A stretch of 64,000 bases of DNA from Phycisphaerae bacterium (lineage in GTDB: Bacteria > Planctomycetota > Phycisphaerae > UBA1845 > UTPLA1). Shown in pieces: positions 8,732 to 18,188 of the stretch. The translations under genes were made by a program, and so were the position numbers. Position 1 is the stretch's first letter. Each line of letters opens with the position of its first letter. Below the pieces are notes generated by a model. That model did no database searches. It saw nothing but the letters and a program-made list of their open reading frames with translations, and had not been told where the DNA came from. Location: contig JAHBXN010000001.1 of the NCBI GenBank assembly GCA_019636475.1, positions 310,001-374,000 of the forward strand, written 5' to 3'.

Positions 8732-11700
8732 TCACGGGCAGCTCGGTCCGCTGAGCAGGAACTCAACGAACTTCGCAATGTCGCCGTTCGCGCCGAAGAT
8801 ATCAGTGAGATCGCCGTTCTCGCTGGCGTCGGCACAATCGCAATTGGTGCCGGTGCCGAGCAGACAGCGGACGAACTCCTGAACATCAAGGCCGTTGCGG
8901 AGACCATCACTGACCGCACCCGCCGGACCACCGACGTCACCCGGGCAGGCGCAGGCCACCGGGCACGGCGAATTGAGGTTCAGCGTGATCAGCCCAACGC
9001 TCGCCGCATCGAACGACGTGACCTGGACATAGTAGACCTGTCCATTGACGGTCGTCTCGAGGCAGATTCGCGACTGGAGCGGATCGGCGCAGGCATCGTC
9101 GTCCTCACTGCAACCGACTTCGTTGGCGAGCGTGAGCAATGTCGGGCAACCTTGTTCCGGACCATAGGTGTAGACCGCGAGCACGGTATCCGACACGACG
9201 CTGTTGCAGGTGCTGACCTCGACGCTGTTGCCGGTGCCGGTGAAGGCCACCCAGAAGTTACCAACGCCGTCGCCGTTGCCGGTGCCGCCGAAGCAGCTCG
9301 GGTCCGGATTATCCGGGAAGCTCGGGACGGGGATGCTGAACTCCTGCGAGAACTGCGCCGTGTTGTTGAACACATACGGCGAATTGGCAAAGCTGAGGAG
9401 CGGCACGCCGCCCGGCTGGCCAAGGCCGTCCGGATCGCACTGGTCATAGGTAGCGCAGATCGAGGTGGCACAGGTTGCGCCAGCGAGCCACGAACCGGCA
9501 TAGTCGATCAGACCGGTCGATTCGCAGGTGACGGCATTGATGGAGCTGTCGAGGCCGTTGTCGACGCAAGCGCCGTCAGCCAGACAGCACGCACCGAAGC
9601 ACAGACCTTCGCCGCAGGTGGAACCGACGCCGAAGAATGTGCCGAACTGGGCATCGCAATCCGCTTCCGTCACGACTTCGCATGTACCGCTGACGCAGCA
9701 TGCACCCTGACAGATCGGACTCGTCGGGAACTGTTGCGGCGGCGGACAAGCCTGTCCGACCGTCGTGAACTCACCACCGAGGTTCGCACAATCGGTCGGT
9801 CCGACCGAGGTGCAGAACGGATCGGCTGACAAACAGCAGGCACCCGGAAGCTCAATCGCGCTGTCGCAACCGTCGGCGTTGATCGAGACGTCAACGCAGA
9901 TGGCCATGTCGTGCGGGATGAGGTCATCGGAGATCCACGCGGAAGTGGTGTCGCCGACGTGCTGAGCCGCACTGGAGTCACCCGCCGGGCCGGAGAGCCA
10001 CAGCCACTGGCAGTTGCCGCCGGTCGTGTTGTTGACGATCTCGATCCAGTAGCAGATGTCCGCCTGGACCGGGAAGTTCAGACCGGTGAACGTGTACTGA
10101 TAGACACGTCGTCGACCGCTTGTCAGGTTCAAATCGAGACCGGTGTCGACCTTGACGGCCGACGCACCGACGTTGTAGGTGGCCAGGATCTGGTACGGGA
10201 GATTCAACGCCTCGTTCCAGATTCGGATGCGGAAGTTATCGGGAACATCACCGTTCTGCGGATTGCAGGGCACGTTGCCTGCGCCGAAGTTTCGGTAAGC
10301 GCCCCACCAGCGGACCGAGTTGATCGTTCCGTTGGCGACCGGAGTGACGTTGTCAGCCACGAGGAAGCCGGCGAACGTCGGGCTCAGGTCAGATGTTCGA
10401 CCGACCGTATTCTCGACGCCGTTGCCGGCATAGTTCGGAAGCTGTCCATCACCGCCATCCATGCACGACGGCGGGCAGATGATGTCATCGCAACCCCGAC
10501 CGAGTGCAAAGTGTTTGCCAGCGCCCGTGCAGTCACCGGGCAGAACACCTTCGGTGCAGGTGTCGGTGTTGAGATCGCAGCAAGCGCCAATCAGAGCAAC
10601 ACACGTGTAGTTCGGATTGTTGCAATCGCCGCCGAATCCGCCGTAGGTGAAGCGTTCCGTGGGGCCGTCGCAATCCGGCTGGCCGCCGGCGACGTTGGTG
10701 CAGGTGCCGTCGGAGATATCGCAGCAGGCACCCGGCTCAAGAATCGGCTTGGCGAAGACGACGAACGGGACGTTCGCGACGCCACCGATGACCCAGCCGC
10801 AACCGGAATTTCCGGCCAAGCAGAGGGCGATCGAGCTGGCACGCTGACCAACAATCGCCTCCGTGCCGTCCACGAGGAACGCGGTGTTCGCAAGCACCGG
10901 CTCGACCGTCACGAAGATCTGATTCGGAACCGGAACGTTCGGCAGATTGAACGTCGCAACGAGGAATCCGCCCGGGGTCGGGTCGGAGAGCAGCGGGGCA
11001 TCCATCAGGCCCGTGTAGAGCAGCGTCGCCGAGGAGCCGCAAGCCGTAACCGGCGGGCTCTGGGTCGACGGGCAGGCCGTCCAGACATTAACACGAAGGT
11101 TGTACGGCGTGCCGGCGGGGGCAGTCGTATTGCGAACCAGGGTATCGATGCGGCAGAGCGCACGATTGCCGGCCGCGAGATTCATGCCGTTACCGACGTT
11201 GTTTCCAACGCCGACGAAGGTGTAGAAGAATCCGCCGGTGTAAGGATTCGAATAAACAACCTGGCCGCAGGGGCAGGTCGTTTCGGCGCAGGTGGTGTCA
11301 TAGCCGTTCCACAGACCGCCGAGCGATGCGCAATCGACATCGGTCGCGACTTCCTGGCAGGTGCCGTCGCCGAGGCAGCAAGCGCCGCTGGGATTGCCGT
11401 TGCAGGAGATGAACAGCGAGCCGGTGCCGATTTCGAACGCATCGAAGCCGCCCACACTGATCCGATAGGTCGTGCCCGAGGTGACAAGGGCTTGAACCGT
11501 TGAGTGAAAGTTCGGGGCACCGCCGCAAGCATTGAATTCGTCGTCGTCATTGCAGCCGACGAGCGTCAGCGCGCCACACGAGCCGGAATAGATGGCCACG
11601 CGGGTGTCATAGTCGGCGCTGCCGCCGAGCTGCTCGCAGGTCGTGACCGTCAACAGGCCCGTGCAGGTCGCCTGATAGGTGAACCACACGTTGTTGTTGA

Positions 11701-12082
11701 GCGTGCCGGCGATCTGGCACTCCGCAGCCGTATGAGTCGGGCCGTCGGGCAAAGCTGAAGTGGTATCGAACGCATTCGCGCCGTCGTTGGCGGCCGTGGC
11801 ATTCGCGCACTCGTCGGCACCCGGACCGCGCGGCGCGGCGGGGTCGAGGTCGGTTCGCGGCCCACGAGAGACCTTCGCCTGAATGGAGTCGTCCGGTGTC
11901 CCGGGGAGAATCCCGTCCGTTCCGATCACTTCGCCGTCCGAAACGGGCTGAAGGTCGGAAATCGTCGCTTCATTGGTCGGCGGACCTTCCGTCGGACCAT
12001 CCGCAAAGACGCGAACGGACATCGACGCGATGCCGATCGCAAACAGTGCTGCAAGACAACTACACAACCTGAACTTACCCAT
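8732..12082 (-). CDS. Large secreted cysteine-rich modular protein with degenerate C-terminal dockerin
   Basis: The protein has 1116 residues from the ATG at 12082, preceded by AAGGAG nine bases upstream. The signal peptide ends near SVRVFA. The first domain (about 70-230) is PPC-like: DECANATAAND, AIYSGSCGALTLVGCNDDDE. It is followed by a series of GACC modules (GACCLGDGTC, GACCDISDGTC, GACCDLNTDTC, GACCLSADPFC, GACCVSGTC, GACCLADGAC). Between them lies a beta module with VRWWGAY and CYWIEIVNN that closely resembles one in the 3465-7988 protein. A second PPC-like domain precedes the C-terminus. The end (CPGDVGGPAG... to ...LLSGPSCP) has the spacing of a dockerin pair but only partial calcium loops. 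It is likely surface-displayed or released. The ligand is unknown. Confidence 0.82.
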   Translation of the reverse strand: MGKFRLCSCLAALFAIGIASMSVRVFADGPTEGPPTNEATISDLQPVSDGEVIGTDGILPGTPDDSIQAKVSRGPRTDLDPAAPRGPGADECANATAANDGANAFDTTSALPDGPTHTAAECQIAGTLNNNVWFTYQATCTGLLTVTTCEQLGGSADYDTRVAIYSGSCGALTLVGCNDDDEFNACGGAPNFHSTVQALVTSGTTYRISVGGFDAFEIGTGSLFISCNGNPSGACCLGDGTCQEVATDVDCASLGGLWNGYDTTCAETTCPCGQVVYSNPYTGGFFYTFVGVGNNVGNGMNLAAGNRALCRIDTLVRNTTAPAGTPYNLRVNVWTACPSTQSPPVTACGSSATLLYTGLMDAPLLSDPTPGGFLVATFNLPNVPVPNQIFVTVEPVLANTAFLVDGTEAIVGQRASSIALCLAGNSGCGWVIGGVANVPFVVFAKPILEPGACCDISDGTCTNVAGGQPDCDGPTERFTYGGFGGDCNNPNYTCVALIGACCDLNTDTCTEGVLPGDCTGAGKHFALGRGCDDIICPPSCMDGGDGQLPNYAGNGVENTVGRTSDLSPTFAGFLVADNVTPVANGTINSVRWWGAYRNFGAGNVPCNPQNGDVPDNFRIRIWNEALNLPYQILATYNVGASAVKVDTGLDLNLTSGRRRVYQYTFTGLNFPVQADICYWIEIVNNTTGGNCQWLWLSGPAGDSSAAQHVGDTTSAWISDDLIPHDMAICVDVSINADGCDSAIELPGACCLSADPFCTSVGPTDCANLGGEFTTVGQACPPPQQFPTSPICQGACCVSGTCEVVTEADCDAQFGTFFGVGSTCGEGLCFGACCLADGACVDNGLDSSINAVTCESTGLIDYAGSWLAGATCATSICATYDQCDPDGLGQPGGVPLLSFANSPYVFNNTAQFSQEFSIPVPSFPDNPDPSCFGGTGNGDGVGNFWVAFTGTGNSVEVSTCNSVVSDTVLAVYTYGPEQGCPTLLTLANEVGCSEDDDACADPLQSRICLETTVNGQVYYVQVTSFDAASVGLITLNLNSPCPVACACPGDVGGPAGAVSDGLRNGLDVQEFVRCLLGTGTNCDCADASENGDLTDIFGANGDIAKFVEFLLSGPSCP

Positions 12083-12698
12083 CTCCACACACTCCTTCCG
12101 TCCGGCAGTCCGGACACGTACAAGTACCACGCCTCCGAAGAATGCAGATCAATCCACGATTCAGCCGCGCACACGGCGTGCGCGAGAATCGACGGAGCAC
12201 AAAGCGCGGACCGACCTAATTTAAAACAAGTCTTACAGTGTTAATCGCGGGTCAATTGACCCCGCCAGCGGCCTGCAATCGCGAATGCGAGTCGAGACTG
12301 GCCGAACTGCGGGAATCCCCTCTTGGATTGACCCCACTCCTACCGTTACGTCGCTGCCCAGGCGGCCCCTAACCTACCGCCTAAATTGCAAACCCCATAC
12401 GATGTTGACTTATTCCGTTTCCGGGCACTTCCCCGAAACGAATGAACACCATCGTCCACTATCTTCATCGTACCTGTTTCAATCCTTCGCAGTCAAGGCT
12501 TTGCGAATGTTGTGAGGCGATTTTGCGCAATGCCCAGATTCAGCCATAAACTTTTTGCTTGCATAGCTTTATGGACGCAAGCAAATCATCAAACCGCCGA
12601 GTCCGGGCCGATTTTGCGATCGGTCTGGTTGGTTCGATTCGCGTCGGTAACCCGCGATTTGCACGGAAACTCGGCCAAACCGAACGGGACCGCCCCGT
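12083..12698. other. Non-coding stretch upstream of the secreted-protein gene
   Basis: There are about 616 bases without a supportable gene. It contains the perfect 14-bp palindrome at 12249-12262 and a 9-bp inverted repeat TTTGCTTGC/GCAAGCAAA (12554-12562 and 12577-12585, 14-base loop). That inverted repeat is not followed by a U-run on either strand. The left part is the leader and promoter zone of the minus-strand gene starting at 12082. Confidence 0.5.
12249..12262. promoter_or_regulatory. Perfect 14-bp palindrome, possible operator
   Basis: GGGTCAATTGACCC is a perfect inverted repeat about 170 bases upstream of the start of the 8732-12082 gene, next to an AT-rich patch (12216-12246). 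The position suits a dimeric regulator binding near the promoter of that gene. No regulator gene is adjacent, and chance is possible. Confidence 0.3.
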
Positions 12699-13892
12699 TC
12701 AGACCGAGCGCCCGGTTGCGATGTCCGATCCTGTTCGCGAGCCGGAGTCGGCGGATGCGGATAGGGACCGGTTCATGTAATCGTGCAGGCGGCGATGAAA
12801 CTGCTGCTCGCCCGCTTCACGGCGCACTGACAGCCGACCCGTGTCATAGGCTCGTGATGTTAGCCCACGCTGTACGGATTCACAGACATCGATGTCCTCC
12901 TGCTGCACGCGCTCGCCCACCATGACGCTGCGCTGATTGCGGTCGAGTGCCGCCGGCTCGACATTATCAAAGTAGAAATCAAAAATTACCCGGCATCGAT
13001 TCACCGCAAGCGGCATGACGAGATTCGTGTCCATGACTCCTTCATACCAGTTCAGCATGAAATTGGGATATACCCAGTAATAATACGCGCGATTACCACG
13101 GCGAACGGACGCGGTGTCGGCATCGCTCCCGGCCGTCAACGGACTTGATTGCAGGCAATAGTTGCCACATGTCTCGATTGTGTACTCACCATAATCAAGG
13201 ACCGTATTCAGGCTCTTGTGAAGGTGAGGGACGTGGTAGCCGCCGTCGAGGTAGTTGTCGACATAAACCTTCCAATTGCATTTCAAGTCGTAGGATCGCC
13301 GTTCAAAAAACCGCAGACTGGTCAGATTCAGGGATTCGACGCGCGTCGGCATGTCTCCGAGAAAGGCGGCCAACGACTCCGAACCTTTGGCGAGGGCATC
13401 CGCGGGCGCCCCGCCGGCTCCGAGTTTCACGAAGACGAAGTTCTCCCATGTCTCGACACGGATGGGAACCAGGCCATTGTCCCGCTTTCTGAAGTCTTGC
13501 ACGCCGTCCCAGTCGGGCATGCCCTTGAGCGAGCCGTCGAGCGCGTAGGTCCATGCGTGGTAAGGGCATTGCATGACATGACAGCGTCCCTGCGGCTGGG
13601 TCATGACGGCAGCGGCATGATGCCGACATACGTTGTAGAATGCGCGAAGCTGGTGATCCTCGCCGCGAACCACGACCACCGGTTCGCCGGCCACATCGGT
13701 CGTTACATAGTCGCCCGCATTCTTCAGTTGATCGGCTCGCGCGGCGAACTGCCATGTGCCGCTGAAGACCGCGGATCGTTCGAGCTCGGCGATTCGCGCA
13801 TCCGTGTACCATGATGAAGGGATGGTCGAAGCACGATCGAGTTTCAGTCCCGGCTGATATGCTTCGATCAATCGCCTGAGTTCCGCTGACAT
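12699..13892 (-). CDS. Rieske non-haem iron oxygenase, alpha subunit (choline monooxygenase/GbcA-like)
   Basis: The protein has 397 residues. The ATG at 13892 has GGAGGG seven bases upstream; the longer in-frame start would run into the preceding gene. The Rieske [2Fe-2S] ligands are visible as NVCRHH and, 17 residues on, CPYHAW. The catalytic mononuclear iron site is DNYLDGGYHVPHLH, with the two His ligands and a later Asp/Glu in EDIDVCESVQRGL. This C-terminal signature is typical of quaternary-amine oxygenases (choline monooxygenase, glycine betaine demethylase), but the actual substrate cannot be read from sequence. A reductase partner is not in the window. The gene starts two bases after the stop of the TauE/SafE gene, so the two form an operon. 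Confidence 0.88.
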   Translation of the reverse strand: MSAELRRLIEAYQPGLKLDRASTIPSSWYTDARIAELERSAVFSGTWQFAARADQLKNAGDYVTTDVAGEPVVVVRGEDHQLRAFYNVCRHHAAAVMTQPQGRCHVMQCPYHAWTYALDGSLKGMPDWDGVQDFRKRDNGLVPIRVETWENFVFVKLGAGGAPADALAKGSESLAAFLGDMPTRVESLNLTSLRFFERRSYDLKCNWKVYVDNYLDGGYHVPHLHKSLNTVLDYGEYTIETCGNYCLQSSPLTAGSDADTASVRRGNRAYYYWVYPNFMLNWYEGVMDTNLVMPLAVNRCRVIFDFYFDNVEPAALDRNQRSVMVGERVQQEDIDVCESVQRGLTSRAYDTGRLSVRREAGEQQFHRRLHDYMNRSLSASADSGSRTGSDIATGRSV

Positions 13893-13893
13893 A

Positions 13894-14727
13894 TCAAGAC
13901 CCTCCGTAAATCTGCGCCCAACCTGTCGTTGCGAGCCGGATAATCGCATAGATGAGCAGCAGACTGAACGCCAGGCGAGTAACTCGGACCGGCCACACGT
14001 GAACCTTCGCGGCTGAATACCATGATCCGATCATGGCAGGCGGCGCCATCACGATCGCCATCCAGATCGCGTCGGTCCAGTCATGTCCGTGGCCTGACAA
14101 TTTCGCCGACTTGAATGCCGCGCCGACGACACTGGTCCACAGTATCGCCGAAGCGGAATTCGCAATTGCATTGCGAAGGGGAATCCGAAGGAGCAATTGT
14201 TGCGCCGGCACGGCGAAAAGTCCGCCTCCGATGCCGAGCAATCCGCCCGTCACCCCGGTGGGCACGCCGACTCCGGCGAATGCGACGAAGCCGGACCGTT
14301 CCGCAGCCTGAGACTCTGAAATCCGCGGCATGCGGATTGCCGATGTGAGCCTTCGAAGATTGTAGATCAGCACATAGGCGAGAAATATGGCGAATGCGAT
14401 CTGCAGATAGCCCTGTCCTGCCCCTCGAAACACCGGCAGTTCGCTTAGATAGACTCCCGCGACGACTCCGATCAACGCGCCCGGAATCATCCATCGGGTA
14501 ATCGGGCGAAGCGTGGCCCGGGCCTGAAAGTGCCGAATGACCGACGGAACGACGACAAAGAAGTTCACGATCATCGCGGCCGCCTGATAGAGATGCTGCT
14601 GCCGGCCACCGAAGAAAATGATGAGGGCCGGGATAATGACGACCGAGCCACCGATGCCGAGCAGACCTCCGCAGAATCCGGCGAGTAGACCGATCGGCAG
14701 GAGCGTCAACAGTTCGTCGCTATTCAT
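13894..14727 (-). CDS. TauE/SafE-family membrane permease (sulfite/organosulfur anion exporter type)
   Basis: The protein has 277 residues and about eight membrane segments. The two family half-repeats are visible: GLLAGFCGGLLGIGGSVVIIP near the N-terminus and GGLLGIGGGLFAVPAQ in the second half. The start chosen is the ATG at 14727 (MNSDELL). The open frame extends further upstream, but that part lacks membrane-protein character and would overlap the divergent CorC gene. It is translationally close to the Rieske oxygenase (one-base gap), suggesting that the permease moves a substrate or product of that enzyme. This link is inference. Confidence 0.87.
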   Translation of the reverse strand: MNSDELLTLLPIGLLAGFCGGLLGIGGSVVIIPALIIFFGGRQQHLYQAAAMIVNFFVVVPSVIRHFQARATLRPITRWMIPGALIGVVAGVYLSELPVFRGAGQGYLQIAFAIFLAYVLIYNLRRLTSAIRMPRISESQAAERSGFVAFAGVGVPTGVTGGLLGIGGGLFAVPAQQLLLRIPLRNAIANSASAILWTSVVGAAFKSAKLSGHGHDWTDAIWMAIVMAPPAMIGSWYSAAKVHVWPVRVTRLAFSLLLIYAIIRLATTGWAQIYGGS

Positions 14728-14985
14728 GGGTTTGTCCGCGAGATCGTATCGATCAAACCAGAGGCCACAAGCTTCGTTGGCCCGATGATACCGTATCGCC
14801 CATTCGGCGCCCGGATCAATCCAGACTGACTTGAGCCCGATTGATATGAAAGACCGATCCGCCGTTCGAACGTGCGGTTGATGGAACTGTTCGCCGAAGC
14901 GCGTGCCTGCCATGGAAAGAGACGGGGCCGCATCTTCGGGCGTTGGACTTTTTCTGCTATCATCGCGTAAGGCAGGGAGCCGCAC

Positions 14986-16335
14986 ATGACGCTTGAGGTG
15001 CTTGTCCACAACATCCCCGAATTGGTCACGCTGGTCATTCTCACAGGCGTGAGCGGGATGGTTTCCGCCAGCGAGACCGCCCTATTCGCGCTTAACAGGC
15101 AGCAGATTAACCGGTATCGCAGCATGAAATCCGCGACGGCGGCGACCATCGTTCGACTGCGCGAGAATCCGTCGGAGTTGTTGGCGTCGGTCCTTCTATC
15201 AAACACGACCATCAACATCCTGTTGTATTCGATACTTGGCGTGACCGTCGGGGCCTTGGCGAATGGCTCGGCGGTCTGGACGGGTGCGCTCGGCGTGGCG
15301 GGCTTCATCATGGTTCTGCTGTTCGCGGAGATTCTGCCCAAGCTGATCGCTCTGACGCTCAGTGAACGGCTTGCGCCGATGGTGGCGCGGCCGATGCGTG
15401 CAATTGAAATTCTGACGCATCCAGTTCGTCGCGTGATGGACGCCACGCTGATTGAACCACTGACTCGCGTTCTCACACCGGCTCCGCCGGCGTCGATCGA
15501 CGAGGACGACCTGCAACGCCTCGTGAGCATCAGCCGCAACGAAGGACTTCTCGACGACGCTGAAAATGTGCTGCTTCATCAGCTTCTGGACCTGAAGCAT
15601 CTTCGGGTGAGCGCGCTGATGACGCCGCGCGTGGATGTGGCCGCATTCGACCTCAATGACTCGCGAGAACATCTCATTCGGCTGTTCAAGTCCCATCGCC
15701 TGATGAGACTGCCGGTGTTTGAGGATGACATCGACCACATTACGGGCTACGTCTCGTCGCGCGATGTGCTCCTGAGTCCGACCACACCCATCAGGCAGCT
15801 TGTGCGGCCGGTCCATTTCTTCCCTGAGCAGGCCGGCAGCGAGATGCTCTTGAAGCACTTTCGCGAAACTCAGACCCAGTTCGCCGTGGTGGTGGACGAG
15901 TACGGTGGACTGGCGGGCGTGGTGGCGCTGGAGGATGTGGTTGAGGCAATCGTGGGCGACCTTCGTGCCCCGGAGGAGAAATCCGACCTTCCGATGATCG
16001 AAAAGTCGGACGATCTGCACTACCTCGTGGATGCCGGGCTGGATGTCGGCGATTTCTGCCAGGCCTTCGAACTGCCGGAGGAGGAGACCCGCATCCACAC
16101 CGTCGGCGGGCTGATCAGCGAGCGACTCGATCGACTGCCCGAACCGAGAGACGAAGTCGTCATCGGGCACGCCAAGCTCACGGTGCTTGGCATGCGGCGG
16201 CGCCGGGTGGTGCGCGTGCTTGTGACACTTGACCGGCCGATTCGAGACAATCCGGATCTGATGATTCTGCTGAAACAATCGGAGGGATCGACCGAGCAAA
16301 TGAGGTCCAGCGCGGACGGCGGAGGGGTGTCATGA
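14986..16335 (+). CDS. CNNM/CBS-domain transporter, HlyC/CorC family
   Basis: The protein has 449 residues. The N-terminal CNNM (DUF21) membrane domain (about 10-175) includes ASETALFALNRQQ. It is followed by a CBS pair (about 205-330: MTPRVDVAAFDL, FAVVVDEYGGLAGVVALEDVVE) and a C-terminal CorC_HlyC domain (about 350-430: GLDVGDFCQAFEL, TVGGLISERLDRLPEP). Family members are linked to magnesium or cobalt export and resistance. GGGAG lies upstream of the ATG. The stop overlaps the start of the next paralogue (ATGA at 16332). Confidence 0.9.
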   Translation: MTLEVLVHNIPELVTLVILTGVSGMVSASETALFALNRQQINRYRSMKSATAATIVRLRENPSELLASVLLSNTTINILLYSILGVTVGALANGSAVWTGALGVAGFIMVLLFAEILPKLIALTLSERLAPMVARPMRAIEILTHPVRRVMDATLIEPLTRVLTPAPPASIDEDDLQRLVSISRNEGLLDDAENVLLHQLLDLKHLRVSALMTPRVDVAAFDLNDSREHLIRLFKSHRLMRLPVFEDDIDHITGYVSSRDVLLSPTTPIRQLVRPVHFFPEQAGSEMLLKHFRETQTQFAVVVDEYGGLAGVVALEDVVEAIVGDLRAPEEKSDLPMIEKSDDLHYLVDAGLDVGDFCQAFELPEEETRIHTVGGLISERLDRLPEPRDEVVIGHAKLTVLGMRRRRVVRVLVTLDRPIRDNPDLMILLKQSEGSTEQMRSSADGGGVS

Positions 16336-17372
16336 CGCCGACAGCGATCATGGCCGATATGGCCCTGCCGGAAATGATGTGCTGGATTGGATTGTGCGCG
16401 GTGTGTGTCTTTTTCTCCGGCCTGTTCAGCGGGGCTGAGACGGGCATGTACTGTATCAATACCACGCGCGTGCGACTCGCGGCGCATCAGAAGAGTGCGG
16501 CGGCGATTCGGATGCAGCTTTTGTTGCGCGATCGCGGCGGGCTGCTCTTCACGACCCTTTTCGGGACCAACCTGGCGAATTACCTTGCGCCGGCCTGCCT
16601 GACGATCATTTTTCTCAGCACGATCGCAGATCACACGCGAGAGGAGACCGAGAGTCTGGCCGAGCTCTACACCACGCTGATCCTCACACCGATTGTGTTC
16701 GTTCTGGGCGAAGTCGTGCCGAAGAACGTATTCAATCGCAATGCCGAAGCGCTCATGCTGCGATTCTCCGGGATCATCTTTCTGGCGCATCGCATCTGCG
16801 AGAAGCTGGGCATCATCTGGCTTCAGCGAAAATTCTCAGAGATCGCCTTTCGAGGAATGAACCCAAACGCGCGCGATACGGCAGGCGTGAAATCGCGGCT
16901 TGATGTCTTTCAGATGCTCCGCGAGGGCGCGGCGGAAGGGACAATGAGCCTCACCCAAATGTCGATTCTCGAACGCATCGATCGACTGCGGTCGTTGCAG
17001 GTATCGGCGGTGATGGTTCCGCATTATCAGGTTGTGATGCTCGCGGCGGACGACACACGCAAGTCGGCCGAGCCGCTGCTTCGGTTGTCGCGCGTCTCGC
17101 GGCTGCCGGTCTACGGTGACGACAAACGGAACGTCGTCGGCGTCGTGCATGTGCTCGATCTTCTCACGGCCGGCGGCGATCGGACGGCCCGAAACCTGAT
17201 GCGTCCACCGATCGAAATCTCTCCGCAGACGCGTGTGGTCGATGCCCTTTCGCGTCTTCAGCGTGAATTTCGCAGAATGGCGATTGTGGTGGACAGCAAA
17301 CGGCGCTGTCTTGGAATCGTCACGGTCAAAGACCTTGTGGAGGAAATTGTCGGCGAGTTGAAAGCGTGGTGA
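16332..17372 (+). CDS. Second CNNM/CBS-domain protein lacking the CorC_HlyC domain
   Basis: The protein has 346 residues and overlaps the previous gene by four bases, with GGAGGGG before its ATG. A DUF21/CNNM membrane domain (SGLFSGAETGMYCINTTRVRL, LGEVVPKNVFNRNAEAL) is followed by a CBS pair ending VVDSKRRCLGIVTVKDLVEEIVG. The protein stops there, without the C-terminal FAD-binding-like CorC_HlyC domain of its neighbour. The tandem arrangement of a full-length and a short paralogue suggests a heteromeric transporter. This is common in bacteria and is inferred here. Confidence 0.88.
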   Translation: MTPTAIMADMALPEMMCWIGLCAVCVFFSGLFSGAETGMYCINTTRVRLAAHQKSAAAIRMQLLLRDRGGLLFTTLFGTNLANYLAPACLTIIFLSTIADHTREETESLAELYTTLILTPIVFVLGEVVPKNVFNRNAEALMLRFSGIIFLAHRICEKLGIIWLQRKFSEIAFRGMNPNARDTAGVKSRLDVFQMLREGAAEGTMSLTQMSILERIDRLRSLQVSAVMVPHYQVVMLAADDTRKSAEPLLRLSRVSRLPVYGDDKRNVVGVVHVLDLLTAGGDRTARNLMRPPIEISPQTRVVDALSRLQREFRRMAIVVDSKRRCLGIVTVKDLVEEIVGELKAW

Positions 17373-17465
17373 GCCGCGACGACGCGAGAACCGAGGAGGC
17401 CGTGCGTCCGATGCCGAAACTCACGCCGCGTTCACGCCGGCAAACCGGAACGCTATAATTCGGCC

Positions 17466-18122
17466 ATGTCGCTGATTATTCCCAATCGGTTCCTGTTTAA
17501 GTTCGAGTTTCAGCTCAATTGGTGCGCGACCGCACCCTCCATTGACGGCCGACTGGAAAACTGGGACCCCTCATGGCGGCTGCCCGCCCTTCATCAGCTG
17601 GACGAAGAGCCGGGCTTTGCGGAAGTGTTCGCGACATGTGACGAAGACGGGCTCTATATTGCCGCGCGCGTCTCCGGTAAGAGCAGACCTCCGATTTGTG
17701 ATCCGGAACGATTCTGGAAATCCGATCATGTTCGGGTCATGACCGACATGCGCGACACACGGAGCATCCGCCGAGCGACGCGCTTCTGCCAGCACTTTCA
17801 CCTCCTCCCAACCGGTGGCGGACGGGACGGCCGAGCGGCCATCGCCGGCGCGGACAAAGTTCAACGGGCCACGGAGGACGCCCCCCTTCCCAAGCCCGGT
17901 GAGATCCCGATCAAGTCCACGCTCAGTCGTGGCGGCTATACGCTAACCGCTCAACTGCCCGGCGCGATTCTGAACGGGTTTGACCCGATTGAGAATCCTC
18001 GCATCGGCCTGTTCGTGATGGTCGAAGATACCGAACTGGGCCGTCAATCGATCACCATCGGTGACGAGCTGAACTGGTTCATCGATCCCAGTACGTGGCC
18101 CACGGCGGTCCTGAGTAAGTGA
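17466..18122 (+). CDS. CBM9/DOMON-like beta-sandwich protein of unknown function
   Basis: The protein has 218 residues, no signal peptide and no membrane segment. The pattern PSIDGRLENWD, then VFATCDEDGLYIAARVSGK and WKSDHVRVMTDMRDT, matches the start of carbohydrate-binding module 9-like domains, where an opening strand with D-G-x-x-x-x-W is followed by the ligand-facing strands. The rest (LTAQLPGAILNGFDP, IGLFVMVEDTELG) fits the end of the same fold. No enzyme domain is attached, and absence of an export signal is odd for a sugar-binding module. Function is not known. Confidence 0.65.
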   Translation: MSLIIPNRFLFKFEFQLNWCATAPSIDGRLENWDPSWRLPALHQLDEEPGFAEVFATCDEDGLYIAARVSGKSRPPICDPERFWKSDHVRVMTDMRDTRSIRRATRFCQHFHLLPTGGGRDGRAAIAGADKVQRATEDAPLPKPGEIPIKSTLSRGGYTLTAQLPGAILNGFDPIENPRIGLFVMVEDTELGRQSITIGDELNWFIDPSTWPTAVLSK

Positions 18123-18188
18123 CACGAATTTGGCACCTCGGCGGCGAGATCGAAAGGCTTGCAGCCGTTCTACCAGTCTGATACCGGG

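Noticed and set aside
8711-11503. Two long + strand open frames (8711-9829, 9911-11503) opposite the second secreted-protein gene
   Set aside because: Same reason: antisense shadows with Arg/Ala-rich low-information translation. The minus-strand gene has a terminator and ribosome site.
12554-12585. Inverted repeat TTTGCTTGC/GCAAGCAAA as a terminator of the Rieske gene
   Set aside because: On the minus strand it is followed by A residues and not U, so it cannot act as a rho-independent terminator.
14727-15009. N-terminal extension of the TauE/SafE permease to 15009
   Set aside because: The extension is polar, lacks membrane character and would overlap the start of the divergent CorC gene.
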